Shown in pieces: positions 1-5,986 of a stretch of 16,647 nucleotides of DNA. Both the position numbers and the translations under genes were made by a program. Location: assembly GCA_018066005.1 (NCBI GenBank), contig JAGHSG010000103.1, positions 1 through 16,647 on the forward strand, in the 5' to 3' direction. The notes under the pieces are model-generated. The model ran no database searches and had not been told where the DNA came from. It saw only the letters and a list, made by a program, of their open reading frames with translations. Source of the DNA: Bacteroidales bacterium. Lineage in GTDB: Bacteria > Bacteroidota > Bacteroidia > Bacteroidales > Paludibacteraceae. How positions within the stretch are numbered: position 1 is the first letter of the stretch; each line of letters starts with the position of its first letter.

Positions 1-22
1 TAAACAAACAAAAGATTTAATT

Positions 23-322
23 ATGGCAAAAGTAGAATATATAGCCCCAGTAGAAAGGGCACACGGTAAAGTGAAACACGATTCACGAGTAAGTTTTAGA
101 GGTGGACACACCTATTATCTGCTTCACACACGAACAGAGAAAGACTTTTCGGAGCACGAGAAAGCGTACCGCAGGAGTTTTGGTGAACTGACCAAGACCG
201 CCTCGCAAATCAATAAAGATGAGGGGAGAAAAGACGAGTACCAAGATTGGAAAGACAAAGGATACACCAGCAGGTATCGCTACATATTAGCGCAACTGGT
301 AGAAGGTAGGGAGGAAGTATAG
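23..322 (+). CDS. Small basic protein of unknown function (99 aa)
   Basis: I do not recognise a named family. The reading frame is complete: an ATG follows an A-rich, purine-poor leader with no Shine-Dalgarno sequence, which is normal for Bacteroidota, and it ends in TAG. The product is hydrophilic and rich in Lys, Arg, Glu and Tyr, with no signal peptide or membrane segment. It starts with MAKVEYIAPVE, has a short Gly/Tyr-containing middle (RGGHTYYLLHTR, about residues 26-37), then a charged, probably helical second half. Small basic Bacteroidales proteins with similar MAxVEY-type starts exist to my recollection, but I cannot name a function. It is the only plus-strand gene and converges with tatD across a repeat-filled gap. 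Its promoter lies outside the window. A cytosolic nucleic-acid or ribosome-associated role would fit the charge, but that is speculation. Confidence 0.7.
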   Translation: MAKVEYIAPVERAHGKVKHDSRVSFRGGHTYYLLHTRTEKDFSEHEKAYRRSFGELTKTASQINKDEGRKDEYQDWKDKGYTSRYRYILAQLVEGREEV

Positions 323-344
323 TGATGTTATGTTGATGTTATGT
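323..344. repeat. Tandem duplication of an 11-bp word
   Basis: The word TGATGTTATGT occurs twice head to tail directly after the stop codon of the small plus-strand gene. It begins the repeat-filled stretch that continues to about 561. Confidence 0.9.
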
Positions 345-360
345 TGCAAGCTGCGGGTAA

Positions 361-537
361 GCAGCAAAGCTGCTATTGATTGAACGGCAGCAGGCTGCCT
401 AAATGAACGCCGCAAGCGGCTAGTAGAACGGGCAGAGCCCTAATAGAACGCGATGCTAAATGAACGCCGCAAGCGGCTAGTAGAACGGGCGGAGCCCTAA
501 TAGAACGCGGAGCTAATAGAACGGCGACGAGGTCGCC
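361..537. repeat. Modular array of nine short palindromes joined by 9-bp linkers
   Basis: Nine perfect inverted repeats follow each other: 361-373 (GCAGC/AAA/GCTGC), 386-399 (GGCAGC/AG/GCTGCC), 409-420 (GCCGC/AA/GCGGC), 430-440 (GGGC/AGA/GCCC), 450-456 (GC/GAT/GC), 466-477 (GCCGC/AA/GCGGC), 487-497 (GGGC/GGA/GCCC), 507-513 (GC/GGA/GC) and 523-537 (GGCGAC/GAG/GTCGCC). After the first palindrome the spacer is TATTGATTGAAC; all later spacers are 9 bp: TAAATGAAC, TAGTAGAAC or TAATAGAAC. The stems differ but the linkers are conserved. Positions 400-456 and 457-513 are a 57-bp tandem duplication with three mismatches. The array lies between the 3' ends of two convergent genes, so it could act at transcript ends like REP/BIME elements, but no hairpin is followed by a T-run on either strand, so these are not canonical intrinsic terminators. 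Confidence 0.9.
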
Positions 538-543
538 TAAACT

Positions 544-561
544 GGTGAGTCGGTGAGTCGG
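544..561. repeat. Two 8-bp tandem repeats (GGTGAGTC)
   Basis: GGTGAGTC occurs twice followed by GG, 5 bp downstream of the tatD stop codon on the tatD side of the palindrome array. The same octamer family (GGTGARTC) occurs four times inside rsgA at 2863-2894. Confidence 0.85.
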
Positions 562-566
562 AACAA

Positions 567-1349
567 TTATAGAGGAAAGAACAGCGATTGGGCATTGGCA
601 GAGGTGATGCGTTCTATCTCATCCACAGGAACATGATAGACCTGACTTAGTTCCTCCATAACATACCTAATCCACGCGCTCTCGTTACGTTCACCACGGT
701 GCGGGACAGGTGCCATATACGGTGCATCCGTTTCCAAAAGCAACCGCTCCAACGGAATGGAACTGAGATGCTCCCGCAATTTACAGTTTTTAAACGCAAT
801 AATGCCGCCAATACCTAAATACAAACCCATATCAATAATCTGTCGCGCCACTTCCTCGCTGCCACTCCAACAATGCATCACTCCACGCAAGCGTGGAGAA
901 TGTGTGTATTCGTTGAGGATAGTAAGGGCGTCCTCGGTGGCATCACGGACGTGGAGGATAGCGGGTAAATCATACTCCACAGCCCACGATAATTGTTGCC
1001 TGAGTGCCTCTTTCTGCTGCTCCTTATAAGTCGTATCAAAGTGGTAGTCGAGACCTATTTCGCCGATGGCGCAGTAGTGCCTCGGTTGACGATGGACAAT
1101 GCACAATGCACGATGAAGCGTTTCTAATTGGGATTGCCAGTCGTCTCGGATATTCTCAGGATGCAGACCGATAGCGGGAGAGAGAAAATCCGGATACCGT
1201 TGACACACGTTCCACACCGCTTCTATATTGTTGGCATCAACGCCGGGGACAATGATATGTTCCACCCCTTGCGCCTGCTGGGAGCGGATAAAAGCGTCCA
1301 AATCGTCTTGGTACTGCTCGTCGTCAATATGCGCGTGGGTGTCGATCAT
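567..1349 (-). CDS. tatD: TatD-family metal-dependent hydrolase / DNase
   Basis: A cytoplasmic TIM-barrel metallohydrolase of the amidohydrolase-like superfamily; TatD/YcfH relatives are metal-dependent deoxyribonucleases. The family metal ligands are visible: the HxH pair (H5, H7 in MIDTHAHID), Glu97 in AIGEIGLDY, His133 in ILHVRDA, His159 in GVMHCWSG and Asp208 in LLETDAPY. The length of 260 aa is normal for the family. It is the last gene of the minus-strand run, 14 bp after the queA stop. The A of its start codon is the last base of a 14-bp tandem repeat. Two further repeats lie inside the gene: a heptamer array encoding residues 79-88 just before the AIGEIGLDY motif, and an 8-bp palindrome encoding SPRLRGV (residues 151-157) just before the MHCWSG motif. 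Neither breaks the frame. The exact in vivo substrate is uncertain, because family members are not always tested as nucleases. Confidence 0.93.
   Translation of the reverse strand: MIDTHAHIDDEQYQDDLDAFIRSQQAQGVEHIIVPGVDANNIEAVWNVCQRYPDFLSPAIGLHPENIRDDWQSQLETLHRALCIVHRQPRHYCAIGEIGLDYHFDTTYKEQQKEALRQQLSWAVEYDLPAILHVRDATEDALTILNEYTHSPRLRGVMHCWSGSEEVARQIIDMGLYLGIGGIIAFKNCKLREHLSSIPLERLLLETDAPYMAPVPHRGERNESAWIRYVMEELSQVYHVPVDEIERITSANAQSLFFPL
881..898. repeat. In-frame palindrome within tatD
   Basis: CTCCACGC / AA / GCGTGGAG is a perfect 8-bp inverted repeat with an AA loop. It encodes SPRLRGV on the minus strand. Its design (GC-rich arms, AA loop) matches the GCCGC/AA/GCGGC palindromes of the array at 361-537. 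LRGV is also typical of TatD proteins here, so part of the match may be natural coding sequence. Confidence 0.7.
1088..1115. repeat. Four 7-bp tandem repeats within tatD (SACRATG)
   Basis: The units are GACGATG, GACAATG, CACAATG and CACGATG. They encode HRALCIVHRQ (tatD residues 79-88). A 21-bp stretch at 1084-1104 is identical to 14041-14061 at the tsaD/exosortase junction, where the same peptide-like sequence (HRALSIV) is encoded in the same frame. Confidence 0.9.
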
Positions 1350-1376
1350 TTAGCGTTTAGAGTTTAGCGTTTAGAG
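1349..1376. repeat. 14-bp tandem repeat spanning the queA/tatD junction
   Basis: TTTAGCGTTTAGAG occurs twice without mismatch. Each copy is two heptamers of the form GTTTAGM, related to the GTKTAGC heptamers inside queA at 2225-2252. On the minus strand the repeat supplies the last sense codons and stop of queA, the whole 14-bp spacer, and the A of the tatD ATG. Confidence 0.92.
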
Positions 1377-2617
1377 AGGATGCTGCTGTCGCCATAACTG
1401 AGGAAGCGGAAGTCGTGAGAGAGGGCATAATCGTAGATAGTATGCCAATCACCCTTGACAAAGGCGCTAACAAGTAAGAGCAAAGTCGATTTAGGTTGAT
1501 GGAAATTCGTTATCAACCGGTCCACAATATGGAATGTATAACCGGGCTTAATCATGATCTGCGTCTCGGCATGCAAAGTGTCCTGATGCGTCTCGTCCAA
1601 GTAGTTCAGAATGGCCGTCATGGCTTGTTCGGAAGTAAGGGTATGGTCGCGTTCATAGGCAATGAACTGGGGAACATGGAGAAGACCCTCTTGGTCCCCC
1701 TTCAAAGGGGGAAAATCGGATAGTTGTTCGCCGATAAAGTAGAGAGATTCAAGGGTACGCATGCTGGTCGTTCCGACGGCAACTATATGTCCTATATTAT
1801 TGCGAATATCTTCAATCGCCTTGCGGGGCACGGCAATAATCTCGGTGTGCATCGTATGTTGATTGGCATCCTCGGTTTTGACCGGTTGGAACGTGCCGGC
1901 TCCGACGTGAAGGGTCACTTCGCTCATATTGATCCCGCGCCGGCGCAAATCGTCTAACACGGCATCCGTGAAATGCAGTCCGGCGGTAGGTGCAGCCACA
2001 CTGCCTTTGATACGTGAATAGACGGTCTGATACGTCGTTTTATCGCTCTCCTCGGTAGCGCGATTGAGGTACGGAGGAATAGGCAGTTCGCCCATAGCGT
2101 CCAATATCTCGGCAAAGGAAATAGCCCCCTCTATATCTCCCCCTTCAGGGGAGACTGTTTTGGTGTGCCATGTGAACCTTACTTCGTGTGTATTGCCCGT
2201 GGTGGATAATCGCTCGGCGGTTAAGTTTAGCGTGTAGCGTGTAGCGTGTAGCGTTGTAGTGAGGGGGCCGGACTTCCACTTTTTGAGGTTACCAATCATA
2301 CATTTCCACGTGCAGCCCTGCGTGCTGCCGAGTGACAGTTGGTAATCGTGCGGGGCGATAGGTTCCAGGCAGAACACTTCGATACGTGCGCCTGACTCCT
2401 TATGAAAGACCAACCGCGCCTGTATGACGCGCGTGTTATTATACACAAGGAGTGAGTGGGCGGGGATATAGTTGCCCACATTATAAAACAAATCTTCGCC
2501 GACATGTCCGTCGCGATAAACCAGCAGTTTACTATGATCCCTTTCCTTCAACGGATATTTGGCAATCCGCTCATCGGGTAAGGGGTAATTAAAATCGTCT
2601 ATGAGTAGTGGTTCCAT
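1364..2617 (-). CDS. queA: S-adenosylmethionine:tRNA ribosyltransferase-isomerase (QueA)
   Basis: QueA transfers and isomerises the ribosyl part of S-adenosylmethionine onto 7-aminomethyl-7-deazaguanine in tRNA to form epoxyqueuosine, a late step of queuosine synthesis in the cytoplasm. Conserved blocks are LLVYNNTRVIQARL, GELPIPPYLNR, YQTVYSRIKGSVAAPTAGLHF, TLHVGAGTFQPV, IVAVGTTSMRTLESL, LITNFHQPKSTLLLLVSAF and the C-terminal RFLSYGD. At 417 aa it is about 60 residues longer than the E. coli enzyme. Part of that is usual for Bacteroidota, and part coincides with three repeat-derived segments: residues 122-131 (heptamers), 155-161 (palindrome, followed by GDIEG) and 302-308 (palindrome, followed by DQEG). 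All lie between conserved blocks. The stop codon lies inside a 14-bp tandem repeat. The gene starts 2 bp after rsgA. Queuosine genes upstream in the pathway are not in the window. Confidence 0.96.
   Translation of the reverse strand: MEPLLIDDFNYPLPDERIAKYPLKERDHSKLLVYRDGHVGEDLFYNVGNYIPAHSLLVYNNTRVIQARLVFHKESGARIEVFCLEPIAPHDYQLSLGSTQGCTWKCMIGNLKKWKSGPLTTTLHATRYTLNLTAERLSTTGNTHEVRFTWHTKTVSPEGGDIEGAISFAEILDAMGELPIPPYLNRATEESDKTTYQTVYSRIKGSVAAPTAGLHFTDAVLDDLRRRGINMSEVTLHVGAGTFQPVKTEDANQHTMHTEIIAVPRKAIEDIRNNIGHIVAVGTTSMRTLESLYFIGEQLSDFPPLKGDQEGLLHVPQFIAYERDHTLTSEQAMTAILNYLDETHQDTLHAETQIMIKPGYTFHIVDRLITNFHQPKSTLLLLVSAFVKGDWHTIYDYALSHDFRFLSYGDSSILSKR
1695..1712. repeat. In-frame palindrome within queA (copy 1)
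   Basis: TCCCCCTT / CA / AAGGGGGA is a perfect 8-bp inverted repeat. On the minus strand it encodes part of DFPPLKGDQEG (about residues 301-311). Together with its downstream bases it shares the pattern TGAAGGGGGA, 6-7 nt, GAGGG with copy 2 at 2136-2154. Confidence 0.88.
2136..2154. repeat. In-frame palindrome within queA (copy 2)
   Basis: TCTCCCC / CTTCA / GGGGAGA is a perfect 7-bp inverted repeat with a CTTCA loop. On the minus strand it encodes part of VSPEGGDIEG. It shares with copy 1 the TGAAGGGGGA core and the following GAGGG, so the two look like diverged copies of one element. Confidence 0.88.
2225..2252. repeat. Four 7-bp tandem repeats within queA (GTKTAGC)
   Basis: The units are GTTTAGC followed by three copies of GTGTAGC. 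They encode TLHATRYTLN (queA residues 122-131) in a variable loop. The word belongs to the same family as the repeat at the queA/tatD junction. Confidence 0.9.
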
Positions 2618-2619
2618 TA

Positions 2620-3558
2620 TTATCTGTATTTACTTTCGTCCGCATCCCCTAACAAACTGATATAACTCTCATAGCGTGACAAGGCTATCCGACCTTGTTC
2701 AACAGCCGTTATGACAGCACAACCAGGCTCGTTGATATGCAAACAATCGCCGTATTTGCATTCGCGACCTATTTGGAACAGTTCGCGAAAATAGTGACTG
2801 ACCTCATATTTATCCATCTCCACCCCACCGAAGCCTTTGACACCGGGAGTGTCGATGATGGCGGTGAATCGGTGAGTCGGTGAATCGGTGAATCGGTACA
2901 TCTCGGAAAAGGTGGTGGTATGCATACCTTTGTCGTGGGATGTGGAGATAAGTCCCGTGCGGGTTTTCTCCTCACCAAATAGGGCATTGAGAAGTGTTGA
3001 TTTACCGACACCCGAATTACCGCTCAGCAGGGTCACTTTATCTTGCAGTAAAGTACGAACACGTTGTACATCGTCAGGGTTGGTAGCAGCTATTTCAACG
3101 ACCCTATAACCCAAATCTTCGTACAACATTTTCCATTCGTCTGCCGTGACTTTTTCTTCTTCGGTCATGAGGTCCATCTTGTTGATAACCAACACAACCG
3201 GAACACGATACGCCTCCGCCGTTGCCAAGAAACGGTCAATAAAGGTGAGGGATGTAACAGGGTGGTTAACGGTAACGAGCAGCAGCACCTGGTCAAGATT
3301 AGCCGCAAGGATATGGGCTTCTTTGGAGAGGTTAGTAGAGCGCCGGATGATATAGTTACGTCGCGGTTCAATAGCCGTTATCCAGTTCGTGCCGTCGTTC
3401 AGCGTCTCCACTTCAACATGGTCTCCGACGGCGACGGGGTTGGTAGTCCGAATACCCCGAATGCGGAAATTGCCTTTGATGTGGCACTCACGTGTTATGG
3501 AATCTTCCGTCAAGACGGTTAGCGCGCTACCTGTTGATTTGATGACCAGTCCTTTCAT
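2620..3558 (-). CDS. rsgA: Ribosome small-subunit-dependent GTPase RsgA
   Basis: A circularly permuted GTPase that binds the 30S subunit during late assembly. The order is OB-fold (about residues 1-70), GTPase domain, then zinc-binding domain. Motifs are visible in permuted order: G4 NKMD (126-129), G1 GNSGVGKS (180-187), the conserved MHTTT segment (212-216) and G3 DTPG (236-239). The zinc ligands are Cys267, Cys272, His274 and Cys280. The 312-aa length is normal. Four octamers (GGTGARTC) encode residues 222-232, RFTDSPTHRFT, directly before IIDTPG, where homologues usually have a shorter PLDxGG-type stretch. The gene overlaps the end of the outer-membrane barrel gene by one base (TAATG), so the two are probably translationally coupled. 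queA begins 2 bp after its stop. Confidence 0.96.
   Translation of the reverse strand: MKGLVIKSTGSALTVLTEDSITRECHIKGNFRIRGIRTTNPVAVGDHVEVETLNDGTNWITAIEPRRNYIIRRSTNLSKEAHILAANLDQVLLLVTVNHPVTSLTFIDRFLATAEAYRVPVVLVINKMDLMTEEEKVTADEWKMLYEDLGYRVVEIAATNPDDVQRVRTLLQDKVTLLSGNSGVGKSTLLNALFGEEKTRTGLISTSHDKGMHTTTFSEMYRFTDSPTHRFTAIIDTPGVKGFGGVEMDKYEVSHYFRELFQIGRECKYGDCLHINEPGCAVITAVEQGRIALSRYESYISLLGDADESKYR
2863..2894. repeat. Four 8-bp tandem repeats within rsgA (GGTGARTC)
   Basis: The units are GGTGAATC, GGTGAGTC, GGTGAATC and GGTGAATC. On the minus strand they encode RFTDSPTHRFT immediately before the G3 motif DTPG. GGTGAGTC also occurs twice after tatD at 544-559. Confidence 0.92.
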
Positions 3559-4700
3559 TAGAATGCTTCTGATACGGTAAAGTAAAAACTATATGAGTTA
3601 CGATCTGCCCAATTATTATTTATGCTGTTTCGTGCCACATCAAAGCGCAAGTTGATATGTTCCCTGTTGACGGACACGCGCAAACCCAGTCCGTAGCCCA
3701 CTTTGGGCGTTGTCCACTCCCAATGGTCGGTATTATACACATCCCCTACCCCCACGAAAGCCGTTCCGCGCAAGATACTGAAAATAGGAAAACGCAATTC
3801 GGTTTGCACCGCCCACAGGACGTTCTCCCGGTACATATTGGCTCGCACGCCCCGAATCAATTCCTCGCCTCCGAGGGTCGGCATTATTTGGAAAGGCATA
3901 TCCTGAATCGACTGATTGGACAAGACGGCTATTGCACGCACCTGATAAGCAAAGATAAGTGAACGATTCACGCGGTCAAAGTCCGATTTGAAGTCGTGAG
4001 GTTTCCACAATGTGACGAAGTGGCGATAGTCGGCTTCTATATGCCACGCGCGATAATCGGCACCTAATCGGGGTTCGTAGTAGAGGCCTAACACTTTAAG
4101 CATCATACCCTTTGTGGGGTAATGCACGTAGTCCCGTGTGTCATACATAGCGACACCCCCTAACCCCCACATCAAGGTCTCGGAAGGACCGGCGAAGCAA
4201 CTATCCACCTTGTTCAAATTCGTTTTTTCCCACAGGAAGTCGAACGCAGGCCCGACTGCCCAATTATGGCGAAGTCTAAACATCGGTTGCAACGTTACAT
4301 CCGCCCGCTGGGAGTTGTAGTGGCAACTATACCGGTTGTGATCCCTATCCCATCCGTAGTAGCGGTCCGGATAGTCGCGATAACGCGAACTGAAATAGAG
4401 TAGCCACGGTGTCTTTCCAGCCATGTACAACGTGCCGGAAGCGTGTATCTGCCATTGGTGGTTAAGGGTGTAACACCCCGTGACACGAAAGGTAGAAGGG
4501 ATGGTTTCCCGGGGCATATTAAAACAAGCCTGTACGGAAGCACCAAAGGACCAATTCGTTTCAGGAGAATAAGTAGGATAAACAACACCGATAACGGGCC
4601 ATTGCATCACATTGTCAACGAGGGCGTTCCACTTCTCTTGCGCAGAAGTGAGGCTCGTCCACAGTAAAAAGAAAATCAGTATGTACGGATGTTTGACCAT
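3558..4700 (-). CDS. BamA/TamA-family outer-membrane beta-barrel protein without POTRA domains
   Basis: The first about 20 residues form a signal peptide (basic start, hydrophobic core, TSA-Q cleavage region), so the product is exported. The remaining about 360 residues alternate aromatic and polar residues as in a beta-barrel and end in Phe (FYFTVSEAF). The segment GGEELIRGVRANMY followed by WAVQTELRFPIF matches the barrel region of the bacterial surface antigen family (BamA/Omp85), including the RG motif of the L6 loop. There is no room for POTRA domains, so this is a barrel-only member, as is common in Bacteroidota. Its substrate or role is unknown; a lipid, protein or surface-assembly role is possible. 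It overlaps frr and rsgA by one base on each side, so it lies in the middle of a tightly packed operon of cytoplasmic functions. Confidence 0.85.
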   Translation of the reverse strand: MVKHPYILIFFLLWTSLTSAQEKWNALVDNVMQWPVIGVVYPTYSPETNWSFGASVQACFNMPRETIPSTFRVTGCYTLNHQWQIHASGTLYMAGKTPWLLYFSSRYRDYPDRYYGWDRDHNRYSCHYNSQRADVTLQPMFRLRHNWAVGPAFDFLWEKTNLNKVDSCFAGPSETLMWGLGGVAMYDTRDYVHYPTKGMMLKVLGLYYEPRLGADYRAWHIEADYRHFVTLWKPHDFKSDFDRVNRSLIFAYQVRAIAVLSNQSIQDMPFQIMPTLGGEELIRGVRANMYRENVLWAVQTELRFPIFSILRGTAFVGVGDVYNTDHWEWTTPKVGYGLGLRVSVNREHINLRFDVARNSINNNWADRNSYSFYFTVSEAF

Positions 4701-5260
4701 TAAACGGTCATGATCTCTTTTTCTTTCTTGGCATAGATGTCATCTATGCGTGCTATTATCTTGTCATGCAGTTTCTGCACTTCGGACTCGGCATCTTTCT
4801 CGGCATCTTCGGGCAATCCCTCTTTGACTTGCTTTTTGAGCAACTCAATGGCATCGCGACGAGCATTACGAATGCTGACTTTGGCGTTTTCTGCTTCGCC
4901 TTTACATTGTTTAGCCAGTTCGCGACGACGCTCTTCGGTCAACGGTGGGATGATAAGACGGATGCACTCGCCATTGTTGTTGGGAGCCAGACCTATATTG
5001 GAATTGATTAGCGCCCGCTCTATAACGGACAGCATGTTTTTCTCCCACGGTTGGATTTGAATGGTACGCGCGTCCGGAGTAGTGATTGTACTCACATTAG
5101 CGAGGGGCGTCAAAGAACCATAGTAATCCACCTTGACGGGGTCCAAAATACGTGCATTGGCTTTGCCGGCACGAATATGTGCCAAAGCATCATCTAAATA
5201 CATAACGGCGGCTTCCATACTATCGGAAGCATCGCTTTGAATTTGTTTTGGATCAAGCAT
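4700..5260 (-). CDS. frr: Ribosome recycling factor
   Basis: Frr separates the ribosomal subunits after termination together with EF-G. The whole product matches the family: an N-terminal helix with AHIRAGKANARILDPVKVDYYG, the domain II region TPLANVSTITTPDARTIQIQPWE, IPPLTEERRRELAKQ and a long charged C-terminal helix. I place the start at the ATG at 5260 (MLDPKQIQSD), which gives 186 aa, the normal length, and a 13-bp gap after pyrH. An ATG 63 bp further upstream would overlap pyrH by about 50 bp and add an unrelated 21-residue leader. The pyrH-frr order is widely conserved in bacteria. The stop overlaps the next start by one base. Confidence 0.97.
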   Translation of the reverse strand: MLDPKQIQSDASDSMEAAVMYLDDALAHIRAGKANARILDPVKVDYYGSLTPLANVSTITTPDARTIQIQPWEKNMLSVIERALINSNIGLAPNNNGECIRLIIPPLTEERRRELAKQCKGEAENAKVSIRNARRDAIELLKKQVKEGLPEDAEKDAESEVQKLHDKIIARIDDIYAKKEKEIMTV

Positions 5261-5273
5261 AATTGTAATGATA

Positions 5274-5978
5274 TTAGGGTTTAACGAGGGTACCGATATT
5301 GGCGCCGGAGATAACTTTTTCAAGATTACCTACTACGTCCATATTGAACACATAAATGGGCATATTATTCTCTTTGCACATGCAAATAGCGGTCATATCC
5401 ATCACTTTGAGTCCACGAGTCAGCACTTCGTCATAGGTTATTGTATCAAATTTAGTAGCCGTCGGATCTTTCTCGGGGTCCGCCGTGTATATACCATCTA
5501 CACGTGTGCCCTTGAACATGACGTCGGCCTCTATTTCGATAGCGCGCAAAGCGGAAGCGGTGTCCGTAGTGAAATAGGGATTTCCCGTGCCGCCTGCCAT
5601 GATAACTATATTACCTTTCTCAAAGAGGCGTAATGCTTTGGCTTTGTTGTAATAATCTCCAATCGGTTCCATACGAACGGAAGTCAGCACGCGCACTTTC
5701 TGTCCCAATGCTTCAAGAGCAGAAGAGAGAGCCAATGAGTTAATGACGGTGGCGAGCATACCCATTTGGTCACCTTTGACGCGGTCAAAACCTTTTTGGG
5801 CGCCACTCAAGCCACGAAAGATATTGCCTCCGCCGATGACGATACCAATCTGCACACCTTGGTCTGCAATGGCTTTTATCTGTTGGGCATATTGGCTAAG
5901 GCGTTGCGGGTCAATGCCATAACCTTGTTGTCCCATCAGCGACTCACCGGAGAGTTTAAGTAAGATTCGTTTGTACAT
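5274..5978 (-). CDS. pyrH: UMP kinase
   Basis: PyrH phosphorylates UMP to UDP with ATP in pyrimidine nucleotide synthesis and acts as a cytoplasmic hexamer of the amino-acid-kinase fold. Visible motifs are the N-terminal KLSGESL, the glycine-rich IGIVIGGGNIFRG, DQMGMLATVINSLAL, MAGGTGNPYFTTDTASALRA and the nucleotide-binding KGTRVDGIYTADPEKDP. The length of 234 aa is normal. It starts 34 bp after the carbonic-anhydrase-like gene; almost all of that spacer is a four-copy octamer repeat. frr follows after 13 bp. No promoter of the Bacteroides type is visible upstream, so it probably depends on read-through. Confidence 0.97.
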   Translation of the reverse strand: MYKRILLKLSGESLMGQQGYGIDPQRLSQYAQQIKAIADQGVQIGIVIGGGNIFRGLSGAQKGFDRVKGDQMGMLATVINSLALSSALEALGQKVRVLTSVRMEPIGDYYNKAKALRLFEKGNIVIMAGGTGNPYFTTDTASALRAIEIEADVMFKGTRVDGIYTADPEKDPTATKFDTITYDEVLTRGLKVMDMTAICMCKENNMPIYVFNMDVVGNLEKVISGANIGTLVKP

Positions 5979-5986
5979 AGTTTTAT

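Noticed and set aside
361..537. Hairpin array as a set of intrinsic terminators
   Set aside because: No stem is followed by a T-run on either strand; the spacers are TAATAGAAC-type linkers.
3064..3522. A 152-residue open frame on the plus strand opposite rsgA
   Set aside because: Antisense to conserved rsgA sequence with no motif or start context of its own.
4466..4478. Short palindrome GGGTG/TAA/CACCC in the outer-membrane barrel gene
   Set aside because: The 5-bp stem is short enough to arise by chance, and the encoded residues fit an ordinary barrel strand with no sign of an insertion.
5261..5323. Upstream start for frr adding 21 residues
   Set aside because: It would overlap pyrH by about 50 bp and add a leader not seen in the family; the ATG at 5260 gives the normal 186 aa.
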